Source of the DNA: Micrasema longulum
Lineage: Eukaryota; Arthropoda; Insecta; Trichoptera; Brachycentridae
NCBI GenBank assembly: GCA_022494885.1
Contig: JAGVSM010004543.1
Coordinates: 1-64,000, forward strand
Direction: 5' to 3'
Length of the DNA: 64,000 nucleotides
Shown here: positions 42,336-53,800 of the stretch, in pieces
Position numbering within the stretch: position 1 is the first letter of the stretch
How the letters are laid out: each line of letters begins with the position of its first letter
Translations under genes and position numbers: made by a program
The notes under the pieces: generated by a model
Told to the model about the DNA's origin: nothing
What the model saw: the letters and a program-made list of their open reading frames with translations, nothing else
The model's database searches: none

Positions 42336-44159
42336 TATGAATCAATTTTAAAACTAGTCATCATGAGTAATTTTTCATTAAAAAATAACATAAGGTAATT
42401 AAAAAATACTTCAACACACATTTTATTTTGTTAACATAAATGGCAAATCTGCATTTTACAAACATTTATAATATTAACATATTTGGCTTAATATTTTTTT
42501 TTTTTTTAAATATGAATTTCCTTATACCCAAGATTTATTTTAAAAAAATAAACCTAAAAATTATGTAACATATTCAGTAGAAAGTTTAAATAATAAAACA
42601 TTCTACAGTAAAACAACAAGAAAATCATAATTACTGTTTTACACAGCTAGGCAAAGTGAACAAAAAACTGTATATATATTGAAATGCGTGAATAATTAAT
42701 ATAATTACTATTCACCATCTTTGAAAAAGTTCAAAAGGTTTTTCTATAGGAAAACACATTGCTTAAAATACGCCAAAAATATAATTTATTTCACATATAC
42801 GAGTATGTAGATGATTATAAAAGAACATTTAAAAATACGCAATTAAAAGTATCAACACTGATTCACTGAAAGCGTTTAACGAGAGTGAATTAATTGGTAC
42901 TTTATAACGTTATTTCATATAATTAACACAGTATTATTATGAATTTCGGACTAGAGCCTAAAGCGAAAAATATGAGTACTAAGGCCATAGGGCAAATTTG
43001 AAAAGAGCGTGTAAACTGACTGAATTATTATACTATTTCTGGAAATGATTTACAATTTCAAAGAAAAATGATTTTGCGCAATGTTATTTTTAAATTCTTG
43101 AATAGAAAATGGCTTTGATTTTTGTAATATATTGTAACTTAAGAGCGCAAAATAAGCAAGCAGTGTATAATGAATGTGAAACTACTGGCATACGAGTACA
43201 GTCAAGTATTTAAATATTTTAAAAATATGTACGATAAAAATAAGAAGCAAAGTTTACTTTAAACAAGAAGGATCAAGAAGAGAGATAGATCAAGTCAAAG
43301 GAGGAATCGTGTGTTAGAAATACGACATTGTAAAACGAGGCTCGCACAGAGACAAGCATATTTTATGGGCCCAAAAATTTTTGTTTTTTTTTTACTGATA
43401 ATATTTCATTGATTCCAAACTTTCTAAATTTGCCTTCTTTTAAAAAAAAGCACTATCCTGGATTCAAACTAAAAATATGAACTGTTTTTTTTCTATGATT
43501 TATTTTTTTGCCCTTTATTTAATAATAAGGAATATTTTTGTGTTTTTTAAATATTTTTTCTTTCCTTTTTTAAATAATATAAAAAAAATACCACATTATC
43601 TTTTACAGAATATTTTATTCTTTCTTTCTTATGTTACACAAAAATATTTTAACTGTCCATTATTTATTATAGGAGCAAAAATTCATTAACATTTTCTTGT
43701 ATACCCACGAACAGGTATGCCTTTGTGGGATTTTTTTGTTTACTATTTTTCTATTAATATGTATTTCATTGCTATGTAATTATGCTCTTTTTTTAATACT
43801 CTGTTTTATTATTATGTTTATTGTAAAAAATAAAAAAAATATTTCTATATGCAATACGCGGACTTAGCTGTAGACACAATTGAACGCAGTTGTGGTGCAG
43901 AAAGCAGCCAGCCATCACCTTTGTGGAATGAGTAAATAATCAAATATATACAACAGTTGAAATTTTTTAGACTTTGACAAATGATGAACAATAAATTCAT
44001 TAGATGTTTTATGTATCACAAACCATAATCTTATAATATATTTAACCAGTTTGAATAAGTACCATTATATTTTTCTAGTACTGTGGGTGTTTTCGGCAAA
44101 TAAGGAATCCTGTTTTTGTGGTCAAAACTATTTTGTAAAAGGTGATTATAACTTTTATT
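42336..44159. other. Long AT-rich stretch, no gene
   Basis: No repeat family or gene recognised. The 70-codon frame at 43477-43689 is a Phe/Ile-rich translation of AT-rich DNA. Confidence 0.45.
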
Positions 44160-44670
44160 TTACTTTGTTAAAATTTTTGTAGACAATGACTGGATTCAAC
44201 TCCCTGGGGAGCTGTTAACATTAACATATTACAACAGAGATAATTAATAACAACTACAATAAAAACTCAAATGTTGTAATATGTTAATGTCAAAAGCTCC
44301 CCAGGGAGTAGAATCCAGTCCTTGTCTACAAAAATTTGGACAGACTCAAAATATTTTTGATAAATCCACCTGGTCCATGAAGAAGTATAAAAATTGAAAT
44401 AATAAGATTTTCGGGCGTTGCCCAGTGTGTAGGTGAAATAATTCAATTAGATGAATCTCACCCGCATAAATAAAGGTTTCAGCTCTTTAACTTCACAAAC
44501 ATCAACAGATGAAAGAATTGAAGGAATTTAGATGTTCGAATATGGGCAGAATGGTGAATGTTACACAGTGTGTAAAGTGGCCACTTAAACCAGCCATTGA
44601 CGGGTCATAAGCCCTGTAGATGCTTGGACTTCTATATTACCTTCTCTGAAATGTTTTTCATCTCTGTTGT
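44160..44670. repeat. HI repeat, copy 10 (two heads facing, plus internal)
   Basis: A forward head (44175-44237) and reverse head (44268-44345) form a hairpin with roughly 65-bp arms around a 30-bp centre. The complete reverse internal module follows (44350-44670). This is the most complete copy and shows all modules. Confidence 0.85.
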
Positions 44671-44916
44671 GATTATTACAGTTTTGTGTATGAAAGTGGT
44701 CTGGCTGTTTTTAGCAGAACAAAAAATTGACCTTACAACACCCGATAACACCGATGTCTAATTTTTTCAAAATTGTGGATTGGCTGCTATCTACATAACT
44801 ACGTTCAATTAAAAGTCTTACAAGGATGTGTACATCACTTTTTCTTTAATACTAATGATAATAATTTGAAGAACATGATAAACATAACAAAAACAAAAAA
44901 TGTGTGTTATGCAATT
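44671..44916. other. AT-rich spacer
   Basis: No recognisable feature. Confidence 0.4.
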
Positions 44917-45497
44917 AACTACTACTACTACTACTACTACCATCACGCCATTTCCCCGTAGGGGTAGGCAGAGAGAATGGACAGCCACACACGTCTATCC
45001 TGGCATACAATCCTAGCCCCTTCCACATTCATACATCTTGTCATACATGCCCTTCGGTTCCGTCTGCTTTTGACATGACCAGACTTAAGATTTTGGTTTA
45101 TCTGATAATGCCACGTCTTCCTTGGTCGTCCTCGCCTAAGGTTGCCGTTCATTTTTGCCAAATGTACTTGTTTTACCATTATCTCGTCGTCCATTCGTTC
45201 TACGTGACCAAACCATCTCAGAGACCCTTTCTTAATCTTATCAATTATACTTGTCTCAGATTTACACTCTCGCCTGATTTCATCATTCGTAACCCTGTCA
45301 TACATTGATTTCCTACACATTCGTCTAAGAGATCGCATTTCAACCGCGTTCACTTGGCTTTCATCCTTCCTCTGCCAGTTCCACGTTTCACTTCCATACA
45401 TAAGTGTTGGGACTAAAACTCCGTTGTGCACTGCCAGTTTAGCTTCGATTGACATATTTTTATTAGAAATTACTGTGCTTAGTGCTCCGTTCATTTT
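44917..45497 (-). pseudogene. RTE-type LINE, RT C-terminal 183 codons
   Basis: Near-identical to the copy at 26091-26745 (same motifs LMYGSETW, LRWFGHVERMDDE, RRGRPRKTWH and the ending YGEMA). It is open throughout, with the stop adjoining a (TAC)n tail at 44917-44940. It is 5'-truncated at 45497, about 80 bp later in the protein than the other copy. Scattered substitutions (GKSMYD to RKSMYD, HDQINQ to HYQINQ) separate the two. Confidence 0.9.
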
Positions 45498-45539
45498 GTC
45501 AGTTTGTTTTAAGTATAAATTATCATAATTGTATTACTG

Positions 45540-45745
45540 GAAATATGGATAGAAAAAGGCTGCCATTAAAGTAAAATAAAAAAAATAAAAAAATAGTATT
45601 ATTTATGAGAGTTTAAAAATTGATGAAGACATGCGTTATAATGTATGAAGAATGAAAAAAGTTTGAATGAATTTAAAAACAAATGTTATGTTAACTGTAA
45701 GATGATGTAAATAGAAATGTAATTAAGGGAAGTGTAAATAATAGT
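45540..45745 (+). pseudogene. Non-LTR RT end, family with KNEKSLNEFK
   Basis: SIIYESLKIDEDM and then MKNEKSLNEFKNKCYVNCKM before a TGA stop near 45712. The same end is better kept at 61200-61470. Only the last ~60 codons and the UTR remain. Confidence 0.65.
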
Positions 45746-45771
45746 TTATACAACAATAATGACAACAACAA

Positions 45772-47160
45772 ACCATCACGCCACTTCTCCGTAAGGGTAG
45801 GTAGAGAGGATAGAACGCCACATCACCCTGTCTTTATTGTTTATTTTTTTTTTTTATTGTTTTTTTTTTACAATATACATAAGAGGTGAAGCATAAAGAT
45901 TCCTCAAGATGCCCCTCACCTGTTGATGCATTGCCCCTTTTTCAGCTTTCAAAGACAACAGCTGGAGGCGCGATGCAGAGGCCTGGGTTAAGATCTACGC
46001 GACATCCCATCGGTGATAGGTAATAAAGAACTCACACGAGGTAGTATCATACAAGATAAATATAGCGCAGGAAATTGGTAAAATAAACCAAAGTAGGGAA
46101 CAAAATGCCGAACACTCCTCTAGTGGAACGGAAGGCCTGTTGACTTCTGCCAACACGCCGGCTTCTCCTGAAGAGTTTTAAGTGGTTTTCTCTCCACGTG
46201 AGCAAATGCTGAGAAGTTCCTGATTAACCCACATTAAAATACCCCTCCTGATCCCAATAGTTTAGATAAATTTTAAGATATTTAATTGCAGAAAAATCCA
46301 CTTTTTGAAATATAAACCTTGTATATTGTAAGCAAGGTAAATAATAAAGCAACTCACATATAAAAATAAAAAAAAAGCATACAGATTTCGCTTCCTTTAC
46401 ATGCATACATCTTCTCATGCACGCGCACCGATTATTCCGACTTTTGACATGTCCATCTTCAAGTATTTGTTGGATTTGGTCATGCCATGTCTTTCTCAGT
46501 CTTCTTCTATTTCTCCATCCATCGACATTTGCATTGTAAATGTGCTTGACCGTTCTATCGCTGTCTATTCGCACATGTCCTAACCAGCGCAGAGCTCCTT
46601 TCTTGGTTTTGTCGATAATGCTTATCTCAGCCTTACATAATGTACGGATTTAAACATTTGTGCATCTATCGTACATAGTTTTACCACACATTCGCCTGAG
46701 TGTTCGCATTTCGACAGAATCAACGTACTTCCACCCCTTTTTTTCCTAGTCCATACTTCGCTCCCATACATCAGGGTCGGGACCAGAACTTCATTGTGAA
46801 CTGATAATTTTGCCCCTTGCGACAAACATTCCTTTGGCAAGGTTGATTTAAGTGCACCGATCACTCTGTTCCCGGCACTCACCCACCTTTCAATATCTTT
46901 CTCAGTCATTCCATCCATAGTTAACATACTTCCCAGATACACATAGTCCTCTTCTTGTTGTTTTAGTATAACTTTATCCACAGTATTTTTACATTTAGTC
47001 ATATTTTAATTTCTTTTAAAAACCATCACATTCGATTTATCGACATTCATCAGCAAATCGCTTCCCTTGCATACATCGTAGACCTTTGTTACCAAGAATT
47101 GCAGTTCCTCTTTGTTGTTAACGGGAAGCACGGCATCATCAGCGTACAAAGGACAATTTA
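45772..47160 (-). pseudogene. RTE-type LINE family 2, split by an insertion
   Basis: The minus-strand frame begins near 47160 with the catalytic box LYADDAVLPVNNKEELQFLV (YADD; the two Asp bind metal). It continues through LLMNVDKSNVMVF and YLGSMLTMDGMTEKDIERWV to LMYGSEVWTRKK, then shifts frame and degrades. The C-terminal block reappears at 46574-46390 (RLRKTWHDQIQQILEDGH, NNRCACMRRCMHVKEAKSVC). It is interrupted at 46378 and resumes at 45836 with the usual end. It is homologous to the 26-kb copy but a separate subfamily, shared with 10657-11050. Confidence 0.85.
45836..46378 (-). mobile_element. Retroposon nested in the RTE copy
   Basis: About 540 bp, poly(A)-tailed on the minus strand (A-rich at 45836-45870). 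It interrupts the RTE sequence between CATCACCCTGTCTTTATTG and GCATACAGATTTCGC, which are contiguous in the other copies. The body has no firm protein match: a short FRSTRGVFGILFPTLVYF stretch is open, then stops. It is likely the 3' end of another non-LTR element. Confidence 0.7.
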
Positions 47161-47680
47161 CATTTACATTGACAAAAAAAAAAAGAAATGAAAAAAATAT
47201 TTTATTATTTTATGTCGATAAACATTGGAGCCGGGCGGACGTCGCGTTATTTAAGGTATAAAATACCTAACTTACACTAGAGAGTTCTATAGTATTCTAG
47301 GCAAGCAGATAGACATAATATGACAATACCGCATACGGGTGAAAATAAACCTGCACTGCATGAAACTACTGCACCCTCTAAACATTTTACATAATTTATG
47401 TCAGCTCGGTGTAGACTCGTGGTAGCCATTGATGATAACCACCCCTTTATTTTGTAAAACGTTATTCTGACAATACGGTAATATTATAAATTAAACTCAA
47501 ATAATTGTATTACAACGATTGAAATAACTTTTTCAAGGCATGCTGAAAAATAAAGCCGGGATAATATATTTTAGTCAGAACATTAAAAGATCTCGTGTTC
47601 GATTTCTGACATAGTTGACATGAAAACTCTAAACTTCACTGTCAAATAAAAAAATAATTAACAAATAAAAAAAGTAAATA
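47161..47680. other. No gene; S3 SINE relic at 47585-47625
   Basis: GATCTCGTGTTCGATTTCTG with ACATAGTTGACATGA is an S3-type B-box region. The rest is unassigned. Confidence 0.45.
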
Positions 47681-48212
47681 GGGACTTCGTACTGTCCATG
47701 AGCTCTGTAGCTGCAAGACGTGCATCTAGTTCCTTTATATCATAATCACGTTTTAGCAGAAACACTTTAAAAATTTACTTTTTTGTTTAATGTTTAATTT
47801 TGTAAATTTATTGATAATTTTAAGATGCTAGAATTTCATTCGTCCATGCACTTTGTAGCTGTAAGACGATTAGTAATCTAGCTTCAAAAGGTAAATATTA
47901 TCAACTATCAAATATCTAAATTTAGTAAATGGGACCTAGAATTTCAACCGTCCATGCGATCAGTAGCTGCAAGACTTGTTGTAATCTAAGTTCTATTTTT
48001 ATAAATTTGTTTTTTATTTCGTTTTTCAAATGATCACTTAAACTCTATACTTCATTGTAAAATAAAATAAAATATAAAAATGTAAATAGGGGCTGGATTT
48101 CTTACTGTCCATGCGTTCTGTAGCTGCAAGACTTGCTGAGATATTTATATATTGTACAACGCCCTTGATTTCATGATTTTCACAAAAATGGCGTTGTAAA
48201 ATTATCCATATA
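47681..48212 (+). mobile_element. Hairpin-repeat retroposon, copy B, with L2-like tail
   Basis: Four units (47681-47733, 47827-47886, 47931-47994, 48089-48140) in the same order and orientation as copy A read on its minus strand. The last unit is fused to ACGCCCTTGATTTCATGATT...ATGGCGTTGTAAAATTATCC, an L2/CR1-type tail, then AT repeats. Unit cores keep GTCCATG...TAGCTGCAAGAC. No protein coding. Confidence 0.85.
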
Positions 48213-48351
48213 TATCTATAAATATTTTTTTAATACAAAGGTTTTTTTTACACCAAAATATTTTAAGTAGGTTCTGAAGTGTAAGGTTTGTGGTAAACGT
48301 GTCTTCTAAGTCCACAGGGCACATTTAAATTACGGTGGATTATTATTATTA

Positions 48352-48500
48352 CATTACAATACTTTGAGTTTGCCCAAATGTTTGTAGACAAAAGAGTGGA
48401 TTTCAACCCTGAGGGAGTCATTAAGATAATATCAACAAAGATGGAGAAAATTTCCCTTCTATAAAATTTTCTCCATTTCTGTTGTAATTTATTAATTTAT
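48352..48500. repeat. HI repeat, copy 11 (two heads, inverted)
   Basis: Forward head TTTGAGTTTGCCCAAATGTT to GATGGAGAAAATTT, then reverse head fragment AAATTTTCTCCATTTCTGTT. No internal module. Confidence 0.75.
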
Positions 48501-48949
48501 TACATTCATTAAATGCAGCTTTTCCTTTTCAATGGCAACTCTCGGAAAGCAAGAAAGAATCGAGTAGAAATAAGTCGGGCCATGGTGTACTAGTTAGCGT
48601 GTTTGAATGCAAATAAATAAATAAAGGAACGGACTCATTTAGGGTACATAAGATGTAAATTTTGATGGTTGGGTATTTCTCAACTGCTCTCTCGAAAATA
48701 CCTCCCGATACTGTGCGAAAAGACCGCTGCACGTTATAATAGTTGTGCCTAACTAAAATCAACGTTTCGCTGTCCCGTTTTCCACACCCCAGATATCAGA
48801 ATGACATTTTCTGTATCGGTACTTTTTCTGTTTTTAAAAAGTATTTTTCATATTGGTGTGTCGCACTTCCGAAACTGGGCATTAAAGACGATTTATCAAA
48901 AAATCAAAGCAATAGAGACACGCCAATGGTAAATGTCAATCAATCAAAG
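48501..48949. other. No recognisable feature
   Basis: Short open frames of 74-77 codons have no recognisable domain. Confidence 0.35.
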
Positions 48950-49391
48950 CCGAGTGAACGCGGTTGAAATGCGATCTCTTGTGGACGAATGTGTGGGAAA
49001 TCAATGTATGACAGGGTTACGACTGATGAAATCAGGCGAGAGTGTAAATCCGAGTCGAGTATAACTGATAAGATTAAGAAAGGGTCTCTGAGATGGTTTG
49101 GTCATGTATAATGAACGGATGACGAAAGAATGGTAAAACGAGTATACATGGCGAAAATGAACGGTAACGTGAGACGAGGACGACCAAGGAAGACGTGGCA
49201 TGATCAGATAAACCAAAATCTTAAGTCTGGTCATGTCAAAAGCAGACAGAACCGAAGGGCATGTATGACAAGATGTATGAATGTGGAAGAAGCTAGGAAT
49301 ATATGCCGGGATAGACGTGTGTGGCGGTCCATTCTATCTGCATACTACTACGGGGAAATGGCGTGATGGTAGTAGTAGTAGTAGTAGTAGC
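48950..49391 (+). pseudogene. RTE-type LINE, third (TAC)n-tailed copy
   Basis: Open from 49130 to 49366 (78 codons): MVKRVYMAKMNGNVRRGRPR, HVKSRQNRRACMTRCMNVEE, RRVWRSILSAYYYGEMA. The upstream part (48950-49130) aligns to VNAVEMRSL and YDRVTNDEIRREC but with frameshifts. The tail is (TAG)n at 49370-49391. Confidence 0.9.
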
Positions 49392-49483
49392 CAAGGTTTA
49401 TGAATAGAAATCTAGGTAAAAAAATTGACAACCCAGTAAAAATACAAGTAAAAAAATAAATAAAACCAGTAAAAATAGCAGAA

Positions 49484-49970
49484 AAATGCATCATGAAGAT
49501 CATTCTCAAAAAACCCTCGGGGTATTCAACGGTGGATCTATTCGCTGAGTTGAAGATATTGGATGTAAGACAATTGTTTGTGAGGTGCCTACTACTTAAA
49601 TTTAATGATAAATTAAGTGAGGTCAAAAGAACCTAACAAAATATAAACACTCGTTCAGCAACACAAATTAACTGTACTGTCCCATTTGTATCAACCGCCT
49701 TTGGTTAAAAGCAATACAACGTAATTGCTCCAAAAATATTTCATGATTTATTGCCAAATACAAAAGACTCAAAATGCAAAAACAAATTTTAAAATAAAAA
49801 TAACTGCACATATAAAAAGTGTAGCGAGAGATTTTTTGAAAATATATGTAAATCAATAAACGTAGTACTTTACACATATTATTTATCTTTTTATGTATTT
49901 CTTTGCTTTATATTTGTTTTATTATATATTGCACCATATTATTTATGTTTAAATAACATGTATTCTTTAT
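49484..49970 (+). pseudogene. Jockey/I-like RT C-terminus
   Basis: One frame with only a few stops: KCIMKIILKKPSGYSTVDLF, AELKILDVRQLFVRCLLLKF, NDKLSEVKRT, stop, QNINTRSATQINCTVPFVST, AFG, stop, KQYNVIAPKIFHDLLPNTKD. The order (KK..YST..LF.EL.(I/V)LDVRQLF...NTR...G..(Y/F).(V/I)AP(K)(I/L)F..LP) is characteristic of non-LTR RT ends. It lies directly downstream of the RTE copy in the same orientation but belongs to another family. Confidence 0.8.
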
Positions 49971-51190
49971 TTATTTATTTATTTATTGTGGATAACTTAT
50001 ATAGCGCCATTTTCGTAATAAAATACCTCAAGGGCGCTTTACATGGTGATTCTATTGTTAAGTTAATTTAATTGAAGCTTTTAAATTTGTAATTTAATTA
50101 AAATAATTTATTTTGTTGTCACGTGCTACGGATTTATTCAAATGATTTAGAGAACAAGTGGGTTTTAAGTTTTTTCCGAAACATCACTTCACTTTCACAG
50201 CTCGCACCTCTGCTGGGAGAGCATTCCATGCCATAGGGCCTGCGACCGCAAATGCGCGTTCACTAAATTTAGTGCGCTGTTTGCGTAGAGGTATAATAAC
50301 TTTTCCTCTCGCCGTAGACGTAGCTGATCTAAGCGTGAGACGCCTGTCAGCTAGTTCATCTGGAATGCATAGTTCCCTTAGATATTCCGGAGCAGAGTTG
50401 TGCAGTGACTTATACATAAGCCAACAGAGTTTGTATTCGACCCTCTGTGGAAAACGTAGCCAGTGTAGTTCCCGAAGTAGTGGAGTGATATGACTGAACT
50501 TAGAGATTCCGAAAATAAGTCTCGCTGCGGCATTCAATACAGATTGTAGGCGAGTCATTTTGTTCATTGGTAGACCTGCATAGATACCATTACAATAATC
50601 GACTCTAGACACTACAAACGCATTTATTAATTGACGGGCGGCATCAACCGGCAAATTTTTTGTATGCATTTAATTTGTCTCAGCTGGTAGAAGCATGAAC
50701 TTATCGTTCTATTAATTTGAGCGTCAAGAGATAGGTCAGAATTGAGTAAAACTCCCAGTAGTTTAACGGTGGGTAAAACGGCACTCCCTACATTGGGTAG
50801 AGCCGTATCCTGGATCAAATTCTGTCGTCTGGCTGAAGCCACCCACAGTTGTTCAGTTTTTGATGGGTTTAATGTTAGTCTGTTTTCAGCCATCCAGTTT
50901 CCTATTTTCTTGATGCATCCATCAATTAAATTGACAAGCACACTTCTCTCGCCTGGTTTGCAATAAAAATAAATCTGCGTATCATCTGCATAGCAGTGCG
51001 ACCACAATCCACATTCTTTGATAATGTTCTCTATATCTTTAGTGTAAAGGAGATAGAGCAGTGGTCCGAGTACTGACGCTTGAGGCACTCCTGTAGACAC
51101 CCGAAAGTTGGTTGAGCTTTTACCCTGGAACACGACTGCATATTCTCTTTTATTAAGATATGAACTGAACCACATATATTCTTGGCACAT
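49971..51190 (-). pseudogene. L2/CR1-type LINE, RT 3' half and tail
   Basis: The longest RT fragment. First frame 51190-50627: WFSSYLNKREYAVVF, GVPQASVLGPLLYLLY (from residue 34), CYADDTQIYF (YADD, residues 67-70), NRLTLNPSKTEQLW and VKLLGVLLNSDLSLD. A frameshift near 50655 leads to a second frame, 50669-50184: NAFVVSRVDYCNGIYAGLPM, RLQSVLNAAARLIFG, HITPLLRELHWLRFPQRVEY and AFAVAGPMAWNALPAEVR. The 3' UTR ends GGCGCTATATAAGTTATCCA plus (AAAT)n. The endonuclease and fingers are missing. The palm catalytic residues are intact, but the frameshift disables it. Confidence 0.95.
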
Positions 51191-51344
51191 ATGTATACTT
51201 TATAATTGTATAATAATGATTTTTAATTTCTTTAGCTTTAGATTAGCTAGGCATTTATAATTAAGTAATTTTAGTTTTTCTTTTATATGTTAATTTTTTA
51301 TTAGTATAGGACTACTTACGCTCTAAAGATAAAAAATCTCCATC
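51191..51344. other. AT-rich spacer
   Basis: No recognisable feature. Confidence 0.4.
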
Positions 51345-51445
51345 TTAGAACAGGCTGTGCCATGTTAGATGGAGACTATCATAAACAGAGAACACTCCGT
51401 TTTCATTTTACATTAATTGGTTTTATGTAGATTCCCTGTTATTAA
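51345..51445 (+). repeat. Repeat Q, copy 2
   Basis: GCCATGTTAGATGGAGACTA, AAACAGAGAACACTCCG; partner of 19200-19292. Confidence 0.7.
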
Positions 51446-51739
51446 GTAAGTACATTTTTTTTTGCAATAAATTTATAAATAATAATAAATCGAATTCTCA
51501 AATAATATTAAATGTGACCCCACCCTATTCCCTTTTAATCCTAGCAGTATTTTGACACTCACAAACAAAAAAACACGGCATAATTGAGTTTAAATCTACA
51601 GTTACGTACTTAGCGACGTCTACAGAGTTACTAACGGCCGAAACGTAAAACTACTAATTTATGAGTAGAACCCTGCGAAGATATAATAAAAAAAAATAAA
51701 CAATAAAAATCAATCCACGCTGTGTAATTTTATCGTGCC
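51446..51739. other. Possible retroelement end
   Basis: ACTAACGGCCGAAACGTAAA at 51630 vaguely recalls the GAAAC-containing ends seen elsewhere, but no CUGANGA core is present. Confidence 0.25.
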
Positions 51740-52215
51740 GTGTGTATTTTTACGATCATCTGAAATGGGCCATGCACTGCATATACAAGTATGTATGTAT
51801 ATGTCGCTTTTAGTGTACCGTACACTGTATACAGTACAGTGGGGTAGGTTCCACGATCATTTGACATATTTCACACGGGCGGGGTGTCTATATATCCCTC
51901 CCCGCACAGTTCCACTAGTCTAGTAACCCGAGCAAATTTATTGGCCGCGTGCAGCTGAAATATTTGGCGGATTCGATTTGCGGAGCCGAGTAGTGACGTC
52001 ATACAAATGCAATGTATCGGGAAACGAGGTAATGTCGCGGAAAGAGTGGATCGGGGACTTATTTCCTAATCTCAACCCGCGACAACGGTGGCTCGGGCGT
52101 CGGGAGTTATCACGGCGGACGATAAAAGAAAATATAGCTATTTTATTTACACGTGGAAATAATGCATTTCCTAATACATTTGTTGATTTTTCATCAGAAA
52201 TATTCGACATCTAAA
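51740..52215. other. GC-richer, apparently low-copy block
   Basis: Contains a cAMP-response-like TGACGTCA (51993-52000) and CG-rich text (GCGACAACGGTGGCTCGGGC). Overlapping open frames of 78 and 90 codons run on opposite strands (51978-52214 plus, 51938-52210 minus), with no recognisable domain. It is one of the few segments without a repeat partner in the window. It could be an exon or a regulatory element. Confidence 0.35.
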
Positions 52216-52384
52216 GCAAACACGTGGATATTAGTATGCTGTTTGTAATATTAGTATTAACTGTATTTTGTGCTTACCTACCGTATTATTTGGGACTGGT
52301 TGTACATTATTCGTTTAACGTATTAATTAAAATATATTTTTTTCAGAACTAGGTTTTCTTTACTATCTTCTTTATACATATAAT
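52216..52384. other. AT-rich spacer
   Basis: No recognisable feature. Confidence 0.4.
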
Positions 52385-52720
52385 TTTTCAGGGCATGTGG
52401 TGTCATTTAACTCCTTCTGAACGGCTCAACCAATTTACGTGCGGTATTTTGCATAATAATGAGCTTTGCGCTGTGCATGTTTGTAGATGTAAAATCTTGA
52501 ATCTAATGTGTAAAAAAAAAAGTTAGAAGCATAAACGTTTTATTCATCGACCTACCGGGGTTGCATTCGACGAGAATCCTTTTAATAAAAAATTGGGAAG
52601 ATGTTATTTTTTGCAAATAAAAAAAGTTTGTATTTGTAGGCAAACAGAACTAGTTTTGCGTGGATCTCAATCAGATTCTTTCCAAATTCTTTATAGTTTC
52701 TGCCCATTTATTTGTTTTTA
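52385..52720 (+). mobile_element. Helitron-like element, truncated copy
   Basis: Aligns with 2770-3110 (AACGGCTCAACCAATTTACG, CTTTGCGCTGTGCATG, TGGATCTCAATCAGATTCTT). The 3' hairpin/CTAGT end is missing; an HI repeat follows. Confidence 0.7.
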
Positions 52721-52727
52721 CGGGAGG

Positions 52728-52940
52728 AAATGTGGATGTTTAAACATGGGCTGAATGGTTATTGTTACACAGTTCGTAAAGTGACCACTTAAACAAGCCA
52801 ATTACGGGACATGCCCTGTAAATGCCTAGACTTCCATATTGCCTCCTCAGAAATGTCTTCCCAACCCGTTGCAACAAATGTACATCTTGATAACTTCCTA
52901 GGGAGGAAATCCAACGTTTTACGTACATTTGAGCAAACTA
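52728..52940 (-). repeat. HI repeat, copy 12
   Basis: Reverse internal module then reverse head (AACTTCCTAGGGAGGAAATC, ACATTTGAGCAAACT). Confidence 0.75.
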
Positions 52941-53596
52941 AAAAAAGTTTTGAAATAATGCTAAAATATAAAATAAAATAAATACTTCTCTTATGTGGAA
53001 AGGATCAGCTCATTCATCACCTTGTCAAAGGGGGTTATAATAATGATTAGGAGAAATGTTTCCTTAGGCGAATTACGGGGCGATTTAATTTGGGTATTGC
53101 GTGATAGAAAATAAATTAATTCATAAAAGATTAATTAAGCTCTATAAAAGTAAGCCAACTATCAACTGCTCACGTGCCTAATTAACGGAGTTGTAACTCA
53201 TTCGAATCACAAAAGGGAAATAGCACATACTATGAATACCGATGAAGGGATGCAGAATAATTTATAGTATTTTTAAAATCAATATGGATATCTGGTGAGT
53301 AACGTTTTTATACTTAACTTTGAAAAAGGAATTATAAAAAAATATGTCACTAGAAAAACGCGACATGTTTGGTATTGATAATTGTGACGTCAAGATTCGT
53401 GACGATGTTCTATAAAAATTTAAGCGGTCAGAAACAAAGTTAAAAATAAACATGAATCGTGACGTCTTAGAGGCGTGGCCAATGCAATGACCGTTTTTGC
53501 TGGAATCCAAAATGACAATTTAAAAAATGTTTTTTTGCTGGTAATAAGTAGCAAAATCTATTTTTTTTGTTTGATAGTATTTGATAGACCCTTTTT
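52941..53596. other. No recognisable feature
   Basis: No gene or repeat recognised. Confidence 0.4.
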
Positions 53597-53800
53597 AACA
53601 AATTACAACAGGGGTGGAAAATACCTTAAAGAAGGGAATATGGAAGTCTAGGCATTTACAGGGCTAATGACTTGTCGTTGGCTGGTTTAAGTGGCCACTT
53701 TACACACTGTGTAACATTCACCATTTTGCCTATGTTTGAACATCCATACTTTTTCAATTCTTCCATCTGTTGATTTTAGTGAAGTAAAAGAGCTGATACT
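53597..53800 (+). repeat. HI repeat, copy 13
   Basis: Starts at AACAAATTACAACAGGGGTG, the same point as copy 16, then the forward internal module to AAAGAGCTGATACTT. Confidence 0.8.

Noticed and set aside
43477..43689. 70-codon Phe/Ile-rich frame resembling a membrane protein
   Set aside because: This is the expected translation of AT-rich DNA; no start context, homology or second copy supports it.
50158..50493. 111-codon plus-strand frame
   Set aside because: It is the antisense shadow of the L2/CR1-type RT on the minus strand.
51605..51650. Hammerhead-like GGCCGAAACG region
   Set aside because: The CUGANGA core is absent; only the GAAAC word is shared.
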